This document shows, one piece after another, positions 26,304 through 35,450 of a stretch of 64,000 nucleotides of DNA. The stretch's first letter is position 1. Each line of letters starts with the position of its first letter. The notes beneath the pieces are model-generated. The model did no database searches. It was not told the DNA's origin and worked only from the letters and a program-made list of their open reading frames with translations. This DNA is from Wolbachia endosymbiont (group A) of Longitarsus flavicornis. GTDB lineage: Bacteria > Pseudomonadota > Alphaproteobacteria > Rickettsiales > Anaplasmataceae. Where the stretch lies: contig NZ_OZ008337.1 of assembly GCF_963931955.1 (NCBI RefSeq), forward strand, positions 310,001-374,000, read 5' to 3'. Position numbers and translations under genes: made by a program.

Positions 26304-26758
26304 CTATCTTCCTCCTTTTCCTTTCTCAATTTGTGCAACCATTTCCTTTACATTTGCATGCGTGAGAAGGGAATTTTTGCTGACATGAGATTTTGCTGCT
26401 GTTAGGTGATTCATTGCAGATCTTTTATTTCCTGTTGGAAATGAATGAGATTGTTTTTTCTTCACACCGATATCCGCTTGTGCTGCTGGGGTGGTTTTGC
26501 TTTCAGCAAGCCGTACATTAGCATTTCCTTTTACTTGATTTTGCTCAAATTTTTCTTTTAATGCCTTTACTTTACTGCCCATCTCGCGATTAGCTCCTCC
26601 TTTCATAGTAGCTGCTGCTACTTTTGGTATCGCCTTACCAGCAGCTTTTTGTGCTGATTTCCTATTGTCTTGATTTTCAGATTTTAGTGGTACTGTAGGT
26701 TTACTTTCAACTGATTTTTTCCCTACTACTTTTGGCTCTGTGTTTACTTTTTGGCTTA
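26304..26758 (-). pseudogene. 3' part of the IS-interrupted candidate effector gene
   Basis: This is the C-terminal 150 residues of the gene whose 5' part lies at 27622-28549. Removing IS-A copy 1 and one TTA duplicate restores the frame, giving PKPKN-LSQKVNTEPK. It is Lys/Ala/Gln-rich and probably disordered, with a further PxxP-like stretch (SKPTVPLK). It ends in HANVKEMVAQIEKGKGGR, which resembles the tail of the protein at 23221-23862. An ATG-started frame that begins inside the IS also reads this region but is an artefact of the insertion. Confidence 0.75.
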
Positions 26759-27621
26759 GAACCTGTTCATAATCTTTTGAGGAACAAAGCAGTGAAAGCA
26801 AGAACTACCATTTGCAAGCTGGTGTTGAGTTTACGCTCGCAATTTTTCCATAACCGTCTACATTTTTCCAACCAAGCAAAAGAACGCTCTACAACCCATC
26901 TTTTTGGCAATACAGCAAAGGTATGTAATTCACTGCGTTTTATTACCTCAACAGTTGCACCAATAGTTGCTTTTATTTGTGTTGCAAAATTCTCTCCCGT
27001 ATAGCCTGCATCAACCAGTACATTTTTAACTCCCGAGAGGTTTTCTTTTGCATTTTCTACCATTCTCACAGCACTGCTACGGTCAGTTATCTCTGCTGTT
27101 GTTACATAAATTGCATGTGGCAAACCTTGCGTATCTACTGCAATATGGCGTTTTATTCCTGAAATCTTTTTGCCTGCATCGTAGCCTTTTTCTTCAGCAG
27201 TATCTGCATTTTTTACACTCTGTGCATCAATTATGCAGAAGCTGGTTTTTTCTTTCCGACCATTGTTTTGTCGGACTACGCCAACTATTTTTTTTTAACA
27301 CCAGCTCCAGAACACTTTCTTTATTTGCATCTGGTTTTTCACTCCACTTCTTAAAATAGTCGTAACAATTGCGCCATTTTGGAAACTCTTTTGGTAGCAT
27401 TCTCCACTGACAAACGCTTTTCAGAACGTATAACACTCCACAAAATACATCATACAAATCAAGTTTTCTTGGTTTTGTTTTTTTTCTACAGGACTCTAGA
27501 TCTGGTAATATAATCTCAAATCTTTCCCGACTTATATTACTTGGGTATAAACTCCTCATATATCCTAACTTATATACATTATCTCTTAGTTTATTCCTTT
27601 CTTGAGATCATGTACAGGTTC
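26759..27621 (-). mobile_element. IS-A copy 1 (IS5 family), inserted in the effector gene
   Basis: An 863-bp insertion sequence with ends GAACCTGTTCATAATC and, inverted, GAACCTGTACATGATC. It is flanked by TTA on both sides (26756-26758 and 27622-27624). It matches copy 2 (46148-47010) in length, ends and encoded proteins, and is related to the decayed copy at 60905. The transposase is IS5-type and encoded in two overlapping frames on the minus strand. I cannot verify an ISfinder name. Confidence 0.92.
26767..27559 (-). CDS. IS-A transposase, two overlapping frames
   Basis: The upstream frame (27227-27559, 110 codons, from MRSLYPSNISRERFEII) carries the N-terminal DNA-binding domain. The second frame contains the DDE catalytic core: IIDAQSVKNADT (first Asp), VLVDAGYTGENF (second Asp) and VVERSFAWLEKCRRL (Glu). 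The two are joined at a run of nine A residues where a one-base frameshift would give a full-length protein of about 265 residues. This is the known arrangement of the IS427-type group of the IS5 family. The copy-2 sequence is the same, so the break is likely a programmed frameshift rather than decay. Confidence 0.85.
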
Positions 27622-28549
27622 TTAGATTTTTAGGCTTTGGCGGCACTGCAGGTTTATCTTTGACTACCACTTTCGATTTTTGTCTAACTTCTTGACCAGT
27701 AGTAAACATTTTTTTTGGTACTTGCGGTGCTCTTGGTGGTTTTGGTGGTACGAGGGATTGAGATTGTTGTTTCTGCTTACGTTCTCTTTTTGCTCCTATA
27801 TGTTCTTTAGAAACTGTTGCACAAATTGGCTCTTCTTTGGGCGATTTTGAACTCTGCGAATTTTCTATTAAAATTTTACTCTTCTTCTCTTGATAATTTG
27901 ATATCTCTTCGTATACAGACTCTTCATTTAATGAACTTCCATAGCCTAAATCTTCTCTCTGTTCATATAAAGGATTTTCCTTTTGCTTTTTCTCTTGATA
28001 ATTTGATATGTCTTCATATTCATGCTCTTTATCTAATGAACTTCCATAGCCTGAATCTCCTTTTCTTTCTTGTAGCTCATATAAAGGATTTTCTTCTTGC
28101 TTTGACGCTGTTCTATCCTCTAAGTTCACTCCATACAATCTATGTTCCTCCTGATTTTTTTTACTTTGCTCTAAATCTGAAATTTTCTTTAAAACATTTA
28201 GGTATTCGAATGTTATTTTTTCAGCAAGACTGGGCAATTTATCATTAGCAAAATTTCTTATACTGTTATCCTGAATTGAAGTATCTTTTCCCAAGATTTT
28301 ATTAAATGTTTTCTTGAATATTCCAAAAAAACCTGATGGCTTTTTGTTCACCGGTTCTATATAATTATTCAAGTCACTACATATAACAAACTTAGCTACA
28401 TCTTCTGCCTTATCTGTAAAACTCTCTAATGTTTGGGATAAATCCCTCACTGTTTTATTATATTGTTCACCAATGTTTTTCAGCTTTATAGCTTCTATCA
28501 AGGAGTCGAGATTTTTTTTATAGTTCTCACTTTTAAATGGATCATTCAT
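27608..28549 (-). pseudogene. 5' part of candidate effector with EPIYA-like and YEEI repeats
   Basis: Reads 313 codons, of which the last four (RTCT) come from the IS; the native protein would be about 459 residues. Residues 1-130 are helical with no signal peptide. Residues 153-190 and 191-225 are tandem repeats, each with ENPLYE (Tyr157, Tyr195), GYGSSL (Tyr168, Tyr203) and a YEDI/YEEI-ISNYQE block (Tyr178, Tyr213). A third, degenerate unit has EEPICATVSKEH, an EPIYATV with Tyr replaced by Cys243. SH3-type proline motifs follow (VPPKPPRAPQVP, 267-278; AVPPKPK, 301-307). ENPLYE and EPIYA-like sites are Tyr-kinase targets in known effectors of intracellular bacteria, and YEEI is the Src SH2 ligand. 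Function here is inference. The 5' part may still be made as a truncated protein. Confidence 0.75.
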
Positions 28550-28660
28550 ACTAATTACAGCTCATTATTTGTTAAAATATAGATCTAAAATATTAAGATC
28601 TAGTAAATATTACTTTTGTAATTCATGTAGAACTATAGCTACATAAGTAAGATTTCCCTA

Positions 28661-28712
28661 CGTCATACCGCCACGGTATCTCATCCGCTAACAAGCAGCG
28701 GGATGACGATTG
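28661..28712. repeat. Palindromic repeat, CGGTATCTC family
   Basis: GTCATACCGCCACGGTATCTC is followed by CCGCTAACAAGCAGCGGGATGAC, the same unit as at 1497 and 10940. It lies just upstream of IS-B copy 1. Confidence 0.85.
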
Positions 28713-28730
28713 TCAGGCTAGCTGTCAATA

Positions 28731-29622
28731 GACTTCTTTCAAAATTGTTAGAGGGAGTGTAAGATGAAGTATTTGAAAGCATGAAATATAAGGAAATAGA
28801 AAAGTTAGAAGGAGAAAAGTTTCGACGTTTAACAGGGGTAAAAAAAGCAACATTTGAGCGAATGGTAGAAATTCTAGAAGTGGAGGATAAAAGAAAAAAA
28901 GCTAGAAGTGGAAGAAAAAGTAAACTTTGCATAGAAGACAGGCTACTTATGGCACTGGAATATATAAGAGAATATCGTACATATTTTCATATTGGGCAAA
29001 GCTATGGCATGAGTGAAAGTAACAGTTTTAAAATAATAAGATAGGTAGAAGACATATTAATAAAACATCCAGATTTTGCATTACCAGGAAAAAAAGAGCT
29101 ATTAAAGAGTGATGTAGAATATGAAGTTTTAGTAATAGACGGAACTGAAACGCCAGTAGAGAGACCAAAAAAAAGCAAAAGCCCTTCTACTCTGGAAAGA
29201 AAAAAAGGCATACTATAAAAACACAAATAGTAACAGAGAAGAAGAGTAAAAAAGTCATATGCACATCTTTCTCGAATGGTAGAAAACACGATTTTCGGAT
29301 GTTTAGAGAATCAAAGGTAGCAATATTACCGGACACCAAAATCTTAGCTGATGCCGGCTACAGGGGAATGCAGAAGATACACAAAAATGTTGTATTACCG
29401 CACAGGAAAATGAAAAAGAATCCGTTAAGCAAAGAACAAAAAAAAGAGAACAGGGCACTTATGAGCCAAAGGGCAATTGTTGAAAACGTAATTGGCTTAT
29501 TGAAAAGGTTTAAAATCATCTCGGACAGGTATAGAAACCGACGAAAACGTTTTGGTTTAAGGTTTAATTTGATTGCTGCAATTCACAATTTTGAGCTCCA
29601 TACATGAATTTTGAAAGAAGTC
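28731..29622 (+). mobile_element. IS-B copy 1 (IS5-type)
   Basis: An 892-bp element with inverted ends GACTTCTTTCAAAATT and AATTTTGAAAGAAGTC, flanked by TA on both sides (28729-28730 and 29623-29624). Copy 2 lies at 47869-48760 and has the same length and protein sequences. The transposase belongs to the DDE_Tnp_4-like branch of the IS5 family. It may correspond to a described Wolbachia element (ISWpi1-like), but this cannot be checked here. Confidence 0.9.
28781..29607 (+). pseudogene. IS-B transposase with nonsense codon and frameshift
   Basis: The N-terminal part (28781-29044) ends at a TAG in ...SFKIIR-stop-VEDILIKHPDF, where the family normally has Trp. The same frame then continues through VLVIDGTETPVERPKK (first catalytic Asp) to a run of eight A residues. 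There a one-base shift is needed to continue into YSGKKKRHT...ADAGYRGMQ (second Asp) and AIVENVIGLLKRF (Glu). The A-run shift may be programmed, but the TAG is a true nonsense mutation unless it is read through. Confidence 0.82.
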
Positions 29623-29912
29623 TATTGTTATAAATTTTCGCAGCAACATTATTTATATTATAATTTTTTTATAAAATTACCACTAATATTAAGTTATTTA
29701 GATAACAAATTAAGAAAATTCATTAAGACGAATTTGTTGTTTTTCAAATTGTAGGTAAACCTAAGCCACTTTAGCTATATCTGCCGATTGACTTTAATTA
29801 ATAAGAGTTATTAATCTATTTACTATTCTTGTAATATTATTTCTAATGGTAAAGAAATATATATTTTTCTGGAACAGTTGTTATTTCAGATACAGAATTT
29901 ATTGTAAGTAAA
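29623..29912. other. AT-rich gap, nothing recognised except a short repeat
   Basis: The gap between IS-B copy 1 and the end of the ABC exporter gene holds a dispersed motif ending TTTAGCTATA (29770-29779) preceded by TAAACCTAAGCCAC. Otherwise it is AT-rich with no frame or structure that I can support. Confidence 0.4.
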
Positions 29913-31658
29913 CTAACCATTTGCTGAAGAGCGCTCATCTTCTGTGGTACTTGATGATGGAGCAACTAATTTGCTCAAAATCTCATCTTTTGGTCCCATA
30001 GCGTAAATGACACCATCTGACATGAGGATCACTTTATCAACTACGGACAATAACGGTAGTTTGTGAGTGATGATAACAGTAGTAGTATTTTGCTTTCTTG
30101 CAATGCCAATTGCATTAATTAAGCATGCCTCTCCATTGCTATCTAAGTTAGCGTTTGGTTCATCAAGTACTAAAAGTTTTGTGTGACCATAAAAAGCTCT
30201 AGCAAGTCCAAGAAGCTGTTTTTGGCCGCCAGAGAGCGTCACTCCTCTAGGACCTCCTATTGTTGTATCATATCCATTTGGTAAGCTTAGTATTAATTCA
30301 TGTATTCCCGCAATTTTTGCTGCTTTGATTATTTCTTCAGGATTTGGATCTGGCCTCATGCGAGCAATATTAGCTTTGACGCTAGTGTTAAATAACTCAA
30401 TATCTTGAGGTAAGTAACCAACATAATTACCAAAATTCTCTCGATTCCAAGTGTATACATCAGCGCTATCCAGTCTTACTACACCAGATATGGGTTTCCA
30501 TACACCAACAGTTAATTTTGCGATAGTGGATTTACCAGAAGCACTTGCACCAATCACACCTACTACGTCCCCTGGTTCTATTACAAATGATATTCCTTTT
30601 ACTGTCGGCTTATTGCTTCCATAAGGAGTAAAAAATACTCTATCAAATTCCAATTTTCCTTCAGGTTCTGGTAGAGCCATTGTTTGCTCTCTTTTTGGCG
30701 ATGTTAATATAAGCCTTTGTAGCCTTCCATATGACATTTTGGCCTGATTTAAAAACTTCCAAGTATGAACCGCAGCATCAAATGGTGCTAATACTCTACC
30801 CATTAAAATTGAAGCAGCGATGATGCTACCGGCAGTCTTATGAGCTGTGATTGCAAGTAATGCACCTGTTCCAATTACTGATATTTGCAGAGTTGAGCGC
30901 AAAAATTTAGTGATTCCGGTGATCACATTAGAGCGATTTTGTGCTTTAATTTGCATTGCTCGGTTCTGATCATTTCGTTTACACCAATCAGAGACTATGA
31001 ATTCTGACATGCCCATAGCTTCAACCACTTCTGCATTTCTTGTTGCAACATCTATAGCATTGATATTCCGTATAGTTTCTTCGTTGGTTTCTTGTAATAT
31101 TCGTTTAGTGGCAAGTTCATTCCATATTGCCATAGAGACTAATATAATGATTCCAGCAATAGCTATAAACCCCGTGGAGGTATGTATCATGAAAATCACA
31201 ACAAGGTAAATTAACGACCATGGAGTATCAAACAGTGAGAATATGCCATTTCCTGTAATGAAATTTTTTATTACTCCAAGATCCCGTATTGCTTCACCAC
31301 TTGAAGTTGAGCTCTGCACTGATGTTAGCCTGATTGATCTTACTATCAGATCTGGTGTTGCGGTTTTATCAATCCAGTCACCTATTTTTGCCATGGCTAA
31401 ATATCGACAAGTTTCAAGCATTGCAGAACATGCAAATGCAGATAAAGTGATAATTGTCAGCATAGTTAGTGTTGACACACTTTCGCTCGATATCACCCGA
31501 TCAAGCACTTGAGAGGTATAAAGTGGCAGGAATAACATTAATAAATTGATTCCCGCACTAAACCAAAAGATAAACCAAAATGCACTTTTGCATTTTTCTA
31601 GGCAAATATATAGAGTACTTTGCTTCAATTCTTTTTTTATTGATGGCGTAATTTCCAC
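29913..31658 (-). CDS. Type I secretion ABC transporter (permease/ATPase, PrtD-like)
   Basis: A 581-residue fused ABC exporter of the type I secretion class. Five to six membrane helices occupy residues about 25-300, starting AFWFIFWFSAGINLLMLFLP. The C-terminal ATPase has Walker A GVIGASASGKST, a Q-loop in YVGYLPQDIELF, the ABC signature LSGGQKQLLGLARAF, Walker B LLVLDEPNANLD and an H-loop in TVIITHKLPLL. No C39 peptidase domain precedes it, which fits the PrtD/HlyB-like group exporting C-terminal-signal substrates with a membrane fusion protein and TolC located elsewhere. It stands alone here. The partner proteins and substrates are not in the window. Confidence 0.9.
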   Translation of the reverse strand: MEITPSIKKELKQSTLYICLEKCKSAFWFIFWFSAGINLLMLFLPLYTSQVLDRVISSESVSTLTMLTIITLSAFACSAMLETCRYLAMAKIGDWIDKTATPDLIVRSIRLTSVQSSTSSGEAIRDLGVIKNFITGNGIFSLFDTPWSLIYLVVIFMIHTSTGFIAIAGIIILVSMAIWNELATKRILQETNEETIRNINAIDVATRNAEVVEAMGMSEFIVSDWCKRNDQNRAMQIKAQNRSNVITGITKFLRSTLQISVIGTGALLAITAHKTAGSIIAASILMGRVLAPFDAAVHTWKFLNQAKMSYGRLQRLILTSPKREQTMALPEPEGKLEFDRVFFTPYGSNKPTVKGISFVIEPGDVVGVIGASASGKSTIAKLTVGVWKPISGVVRLDSADVYTWNRENFGNYVGYLPQDIELFNTSVKANIARMRPDPNPEEIIKAAKIAGIHELILSLPNGYDTTIGGPRGVTLSGGQKQLLGLARAFYGHTKLLVLDEPNANLDSNGEACLINAIGIARKQNTTTVIITHKLPLLSVVDKVILMSDGVIYAMGPKDEILSKLVAPSSSTTEDERSSANG

Positions 31659-32049
31659 AATCTTCCTCTTAATTTGATTACATGCACCATATACAATTTT
31701 TATTACAAAAATATTAATAACGGTAGTTAGCTTACTTTAAGTAAGTAAAATATTAATATATGTGAATAGGAAATATAAACAAAGAAGTATAGTTAATATT
31801 TCCTTCATTACCTATAGCTAAAGCAATTTAGCTATACCGATGGTTTGGTAAACTGTAAACTCATATCTCTGGATTTCGCTAATAAGTGGCGAATCGTTGG
31901 TAAAACTAAGTCACTTTAGCTATAGAATGACAAAAAAGGTTTGCATTGGCTAAATTTTTAGTTGAAGTAGCATAAGAAGTTAAAGGAAAAGCTTTGTGTT
32001 AATGGATTCATTTCAGGTATAGTATAGGTAATACCACAATACTTATAAA
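31659..32049. repeat. Gap with a palindromic TTTAGCTATA repeat
   Basis: This region lies between divergent genes (ABC exporter and argD). It contains a perfect inverted repeat, TATAGCTAAA-GCAA-TTTAGCTATA, at 31813-31836. A second TTTAGCTATA half follows at 31915-31924, preceded by AACTAAGTCAC. Short remnants of the GCTAATAAGTGGCGAAT type lie between them. Promoters for both genes should be here; none is strong enough to call. Confidence 0.55.
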
Positions 32050-33228
32050 ATGGATCATGTTGTTAATGCGTATAATAGACTTGACACTCCTATAGTTAGG
32101 GGAGAAGGGGTATATCTTTTTGATAGAGGTGGTAAAAAATATTTAGATTTTGCTGCAGGTATTTCTACAACTTCTTTAGGGCATTGTCATCCATACATTA
32201 CAGATAAGCTGAAAGAGCAATTGAGCTCACTATGGCACTGCTCTAACATTTTCACTATTCCCGAGCAAGAAAGGCTTGCTGACCGTTTAACAACCCTTAC
32301 TTTTGCAGATAAAGTTTTTTTCTGCTCAAGTGGGCTTGAAGCAACAGAAGCTGCAATTAAGTTTATTCGTCGTTACTTTTATTCAAAGGGGCAAGCAAAA
32401 CGTAATCGTATTATTACAATTGAAGGAGGGTTTCATGGCCGCAGTATTGCTGCAATTTCTGCTGGAGGCAATGAAAAATCACGCGAAGGTTTTGCTCCAC
32501 TCCTTTCTGGTTTTGATAAAGTGCCAAGAAATGACATTAAAGCTTTGGAGAAAAAAATCAGCGATGAGACAGCTGCTGTGTTTTTAGAGCCCATACAAAG
32601 CGAAGGTGGAGTATATCCACTAGACGTAAAATATCTTCAAAAAGTAAGGGAAATAACAAAAGCTCAAGGGACAATTTTGTGCTTTGATGAAGTGCAATGT
32701 GGATATGGACGCATCGGTTCTTTATTTCATTATCAAAATGTCGGCATTGAACCCGATATGCTAACCTGTGCAAAAGCTATGGGTAACGGTTTTCCTCTAG
32801 CTGCATGTTTAGTAAAAGATTACATAGCAGAAGCAATTACTCCAGGAACTCATGGATCAACCTATGGTGGCAATCCACTTGCCATGACTGTTGGTAATGC
32901 GGTACTCGATATAATGCTAAAAGAAGGCTTTTTTGACCATCTTAAGAGAATTAGTAAATATTTAAAAGAAAAGCTGTTGCCTTTAGCTAAAGAATTTCCT
33001 GAGATGATTTCAGAAGTTCGTGGAGAAGGGTTACTAATGGGAATAGAACTAGCAACTCCTGTAGCTGATAAAATTATCAGTCGATCTCTTGATAAAGGTT
33101 TAATAATAACTAGGGTTTTAAACAACAAAGTAGTAAGGATAACCCCACCACTTATCATTGAGGATGAGCATGTGAACGCAGCGTGTAATATACTTTATGA
33201 TTTGTTTTTTAAGATTAAAGATATATAA
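32050..33228 (+). CDS. argD: Acetylornithine / succinyldiaminopimelate aminotransferase
   Basis: A 392-residue class III PLP-dependent aminotransferase. Characteristic parts are the N-terminal YLDFAAGISTTSLGHCHP, the PLP phosphate site VFFCSSGLEATEAAIKFIRR, the Asp in ILCFDEVQCGYGRIG, the Schiff-base Lys in LTCAKAMGNGFPLAA, and HGSTYGGNPLAM. In this family ArgD also acts as DapC. In an organism without a full arginine pathway, the likely role is succinyl-diaminopimelate synthesis for lysine and peptidoglycan. That role is inferred, since no other dap or arg genes lie in the window. Length is normal. Confidence 0.9.
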   Translation: MDHVVNAYNRLDTPIVRGEGVYLFDRGGKKYLDFAAGISTTSLGHCHPYITDKLKEQLSSLWHCSNIFTIPEQERLADRLTTLTFADKVFFCSSGLEATEAAIKFIRRYFYSKGQAKRNRIITIEGGFHGRSIAAISAGGNEKSREGFAPLLSGFDKVPRNDIKALEKKISDETAAVFLEPIQSEGGVYPLDVKYLQKVREITKAQGTILCFDEVQCGYGRIGSLFHYQNVGIEPDMLTCAKAMGNGFPLAACLVKDYIAEAITPGTHGSTYGGNPLAMTVGNAVLDIMLKEGFFDHLKRISKYLKEKLLPLAKEFPEMISEVRGEGLLMGIELATPVADKIISRSLDKGLIITRVLNNKVVRITPPLIIEDEHVNAACNILYDLFFKIKDI

Positions 33229-33318
33229 AATTTGGCAATATAAAACTTCAAGCTTGCAAATGCTTCTCATAACATGTAAAATTAATTTTGTTTTTTATCA
33301 CAATAACATCGTACTTTA

Positions 33319-34602
33319 ATGGATTGGTTATTGGTCTTAGTATCATCAGCAATTTTTATTTTGTTAATTTTATCGTTTTTGTTCTCAGGAGCAGAAATAG
33401 GCTTAACCTCAATTAGCCGTTCTCGAGTTAATAAGCTAAAGCTAGATGGTAACAAAAGAGCCAGGATAATAGATCGCTTATTAAATAGGAAAGAATTAAC
33501 AATAGGAACGGTATTGCTCGGCAATACAATTATTAATATTACTTGCTCTGCTTTATTTACAGCAATATTTATCAATCTTTTTGGAAATGAGGGCATTCTC
33601 CTATCAACAATTATAATGACATTTTGTATTTTATTGTTCTGCGAAGTTCTACCAAAAACTTATGCTATTCAAAATCCTGAAAAATTTGCATCATTTTCTG
33701 CTTATTTTGTATTGTTTTTTGTAAAGATTTTTTCTCCATTGACGCTAGGTATTCAATTTATTGTTAACCTCATCCTGAAATTATGTGGGCTGCATAAAGA
33801 TAAGGAAGTGATATCTGCAGCGGATGCAATGCGTAATATGATTACTCTTCACCGCAGTGAAGGAACCATGTTACAACAGGATTTAGATATGCTAAGCAGC
33901 ATACTTGATTTGGCTGAAACAGAGATATCACAAATTATGACCCATAGAAGAAACCTATTTTCTCTTGATATAGATCGGAATAAAGAAGAGTTAATAAGAG
34001 AGATTTTAACCAGCAGTCACAGTAGAGTACCTTTATGGCAAGAAGAATCAGAAAAAATTGTAGGTGTAATTCACGTGAAAGCTCTAATAAATGCTTTGCG
34101 TGAAAAGAATAATAAAGCGGAAGAAGTTGACATTACCCAAGTTATGTCAAGGCCTTGGTTTATACCAGAAAGTACACCGCTCAGCGTGCAACTTCACAAC
34201 TTCCGTAAGAACAGGAAACACCTTGCATTTGTTATTGATGAGTATGGAGCACTGCAGGGAATTGTAACTCTTGAAGATATACTGGAAGAAATAGTTGGAG
34301 AAATTTCGGATGAACATGATTTGATTACGGAGAATTTTATAAAGAAAATATCTGATAATATGTATCATATAGAAGGAAAATCTACTATTAGGGACATTAA
34401 CAGGCAGTTATACTGGAATCTCCCTGATGAAGAAGCTACAACTCTAGCAGGTATGATTGTGAATGAAATAGAGCGCATTCCTGACGAAGGCGAGGAGTTT
34501 TCCATGTATGGTTTTCGCTTTAAGATTTTAAAAAAAGATAAAAATATTATTACTGTTGTTGAAGTGCAAGTAAAAACTGGTAATACTAGTAGCAGCAATT
34601 AA
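33319..34602 (+). CDS. HlyC/CorC (CNNM)-family transporter
   Basis: A 427-residue membrane protein. The N-terminal DUF21/CNNM domain has about four helices (LVSSAIFILLILSFLFSGAE; GLTSISRSRVNKL; TIGTVLLGNTIINI). A pair of CBS domains follows (ISQIMTHRRNLFSLD...RVPLWQEESEKIVGVIHVK; VMSRPWFIPESTPL...FVIDEYGALQGIVTLEDILEEIVGEI). A CorC_HlyC C-terminal domain completes it. Family members are implicated in Mg2+ or Co2+ export and membrane ion balance. The gapR gene begins 13 bp after the stop, suggesting an operon corC-gapR-ubiX-folD. Confidence 0.88.
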   Translation: MDWLLVLVSSAIFILLILSFLFSGAEIGLTSISRSRVNKLKLDGNKRARIIDRLLNRKELTIGTVLLGNTIINITCSALFTAIFINLFGNEGILLSTIIMTFCILLFCEVLPKTYAIQNPEKFASFSAYFVLFFVKIFSPLTLGIQFIVNLILKLCGLHKDKEVISAADAMRNMITLHRSEGTMLQQDLDMLSSILDLAETEISQIMTHRRNLFSLDIDRNKEELIREILTSSHSRVPLWQEESEKIVGVIHVKALINALREKNNKAEEVDITQVMSRPWFIPESTPLSVQLHNFRKNRKHLAFVIDEYGALQGIVTLEDILEEIVGEISDEHDLITENFIKKISDNMYHIEGKSTIRDINRQLYWNLPDEEATTLAGMIVNEIERIPDEGEEFSMYGFRFKILKKDKNIITVVEVQVKTGNTSSSN

Positions 34603-34615
34603 TTAGTGGAGTTTC

Positions 34616-34882
34616 ATGGAAGATACAGTAAAAATAACGGCTGAAGAGTTGAAGGGTTACATAGAGAGAATCGAAAAACTTGAACAAGAAAAGAGGGATG
34701 TGCAAGATCACATTCGTGATGTATATGCAAAAGCTGCAGATGAAGGTTGGGATATAAAAGTGATGAAACAAATTATTAGGCTGAGGAAGATGGATGATGA
34801 TGACAGAGAGGAACAGGAAATATTGCTTGATACCTATAAACGTGCATTAGGAATGAGTTGCGAAGAAGAGTTAAGTGAATAG
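34616..34882 (+). CDS. gapR: GapR-family DNA-binding protein (DUF2312)
   Basis: An 88-residue coiled-coil protein matching the alphaproteobacterial DUF2312/GapR family. It has an N-terminal long helix (LKGYIERIEKLEQEKRDVQD), the conserved VYAKAADEGWDIKVMKQIIR, and RLRKMDDDDREEQEILLDTY before the C-terminal end. In Caulobacter GapR binds overtwisted AT-rich DNA ahead of the replication fork and helps topoisomerases. Here it would act on the nucleoid. Its stop overlaps the GTG of ubiX by eight bases. Assignment by length and motif is strong. Confidence 0.88.
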   Translation: MEDTVKITAEELKGYIERIEKLEQEKRDVQDHIRDVYAKAADEGWDIKVMKQIIRLRKMDDDDREEQEILLDTYKRALGMSCEEELSE

Positions 34883-35450
34883 CAGAATTGTAATTGGAAT
34901 AAGTGGAGCATCTGGTTCTATTTACGGTGTACGTATTTTAGAAGCGTTGAAAGACGTCGATTATGAAACTCATTTAGTGATAAGCAGTGCTGGGAAAATA
35001 ACTTTAGCTCATGAAATTACAGAAAAACTTGAAGATATTACATCACTTGCAGATTTTTACTATTCTGAAGAAAAAATAGGAGAAAAAATAGCAAGCGGCT
35101 CATTTAAAACCTCAGGAATGATTGTAGCTCCATGTTCTATGAAGACAATGTCTGAAATCGCATCAGGTGTTACTTCCAATCTACTAACAAGAGCTGCAGA
35201 TGTAACGCTAAAAGAAAGAAGAAAGTTAGTTCTTATGGTGCGAGAGTCACCACTGCACCTTGGGCATTTACAAAATATGTTAAAATTAACAAAGATGGGA
35301 GCAATTATTGCTCCACCAGTGCCTGCTTTTTATATTAAACCAAAATCGTTGGATGATATTATTAATCATTCTGTTGGCAAAGTATTAGATTTATTTGATA
35401 TCAAATTACCCGACTTTAAGGAGTGGCAAGGAAGTGACAATTATTATTGA
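34875..35450 (+). CDS. ubiX: Flavin prenyltransferase UbiX
   Basis: A 191-residue enzyme that makes prenylated FMN for the UbiD decarboxylase in ubiquinone synthesis. The N-terminal FMN site VIGISGASGSIYGVRILEAL is intact. The central IVAPCSMKTMSEIASG, RRKLVLMVRESPLHLGHLQN and IAPPVPAFYIKP motifs are all present. The start is GTG at 34875, which overlaps the end of gapR; a longer start is excluded by the fit to the family N-terminus. It overlaps the folD start by 17 bases, so the genes are coupled. Confidence 0.94.
   Translation: MNSRIVIGISGASGSIYGVRILEALKDVDYETHLVISSAGKITLAHEITEKLEDITSLADFYYSEEKIGEKIASGSFKTSGMIVAPCSMKTMSEIASGVTSNLLTRAADVTLKERRKLVLMVRESPLHLGHLQNMLKLTKMGAIIAPPVPAFYIKPKSLDDIINHSVGKVLDLFDIKLPDFKEWQGSDNYY

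Noticed and set aside
26304..26801. 165-codon frame as an independent gene
   Set aside because: Its first 15 codons lie within IS-A copy 1 in antisense. The rest is the 3' part of the interrupted gene.
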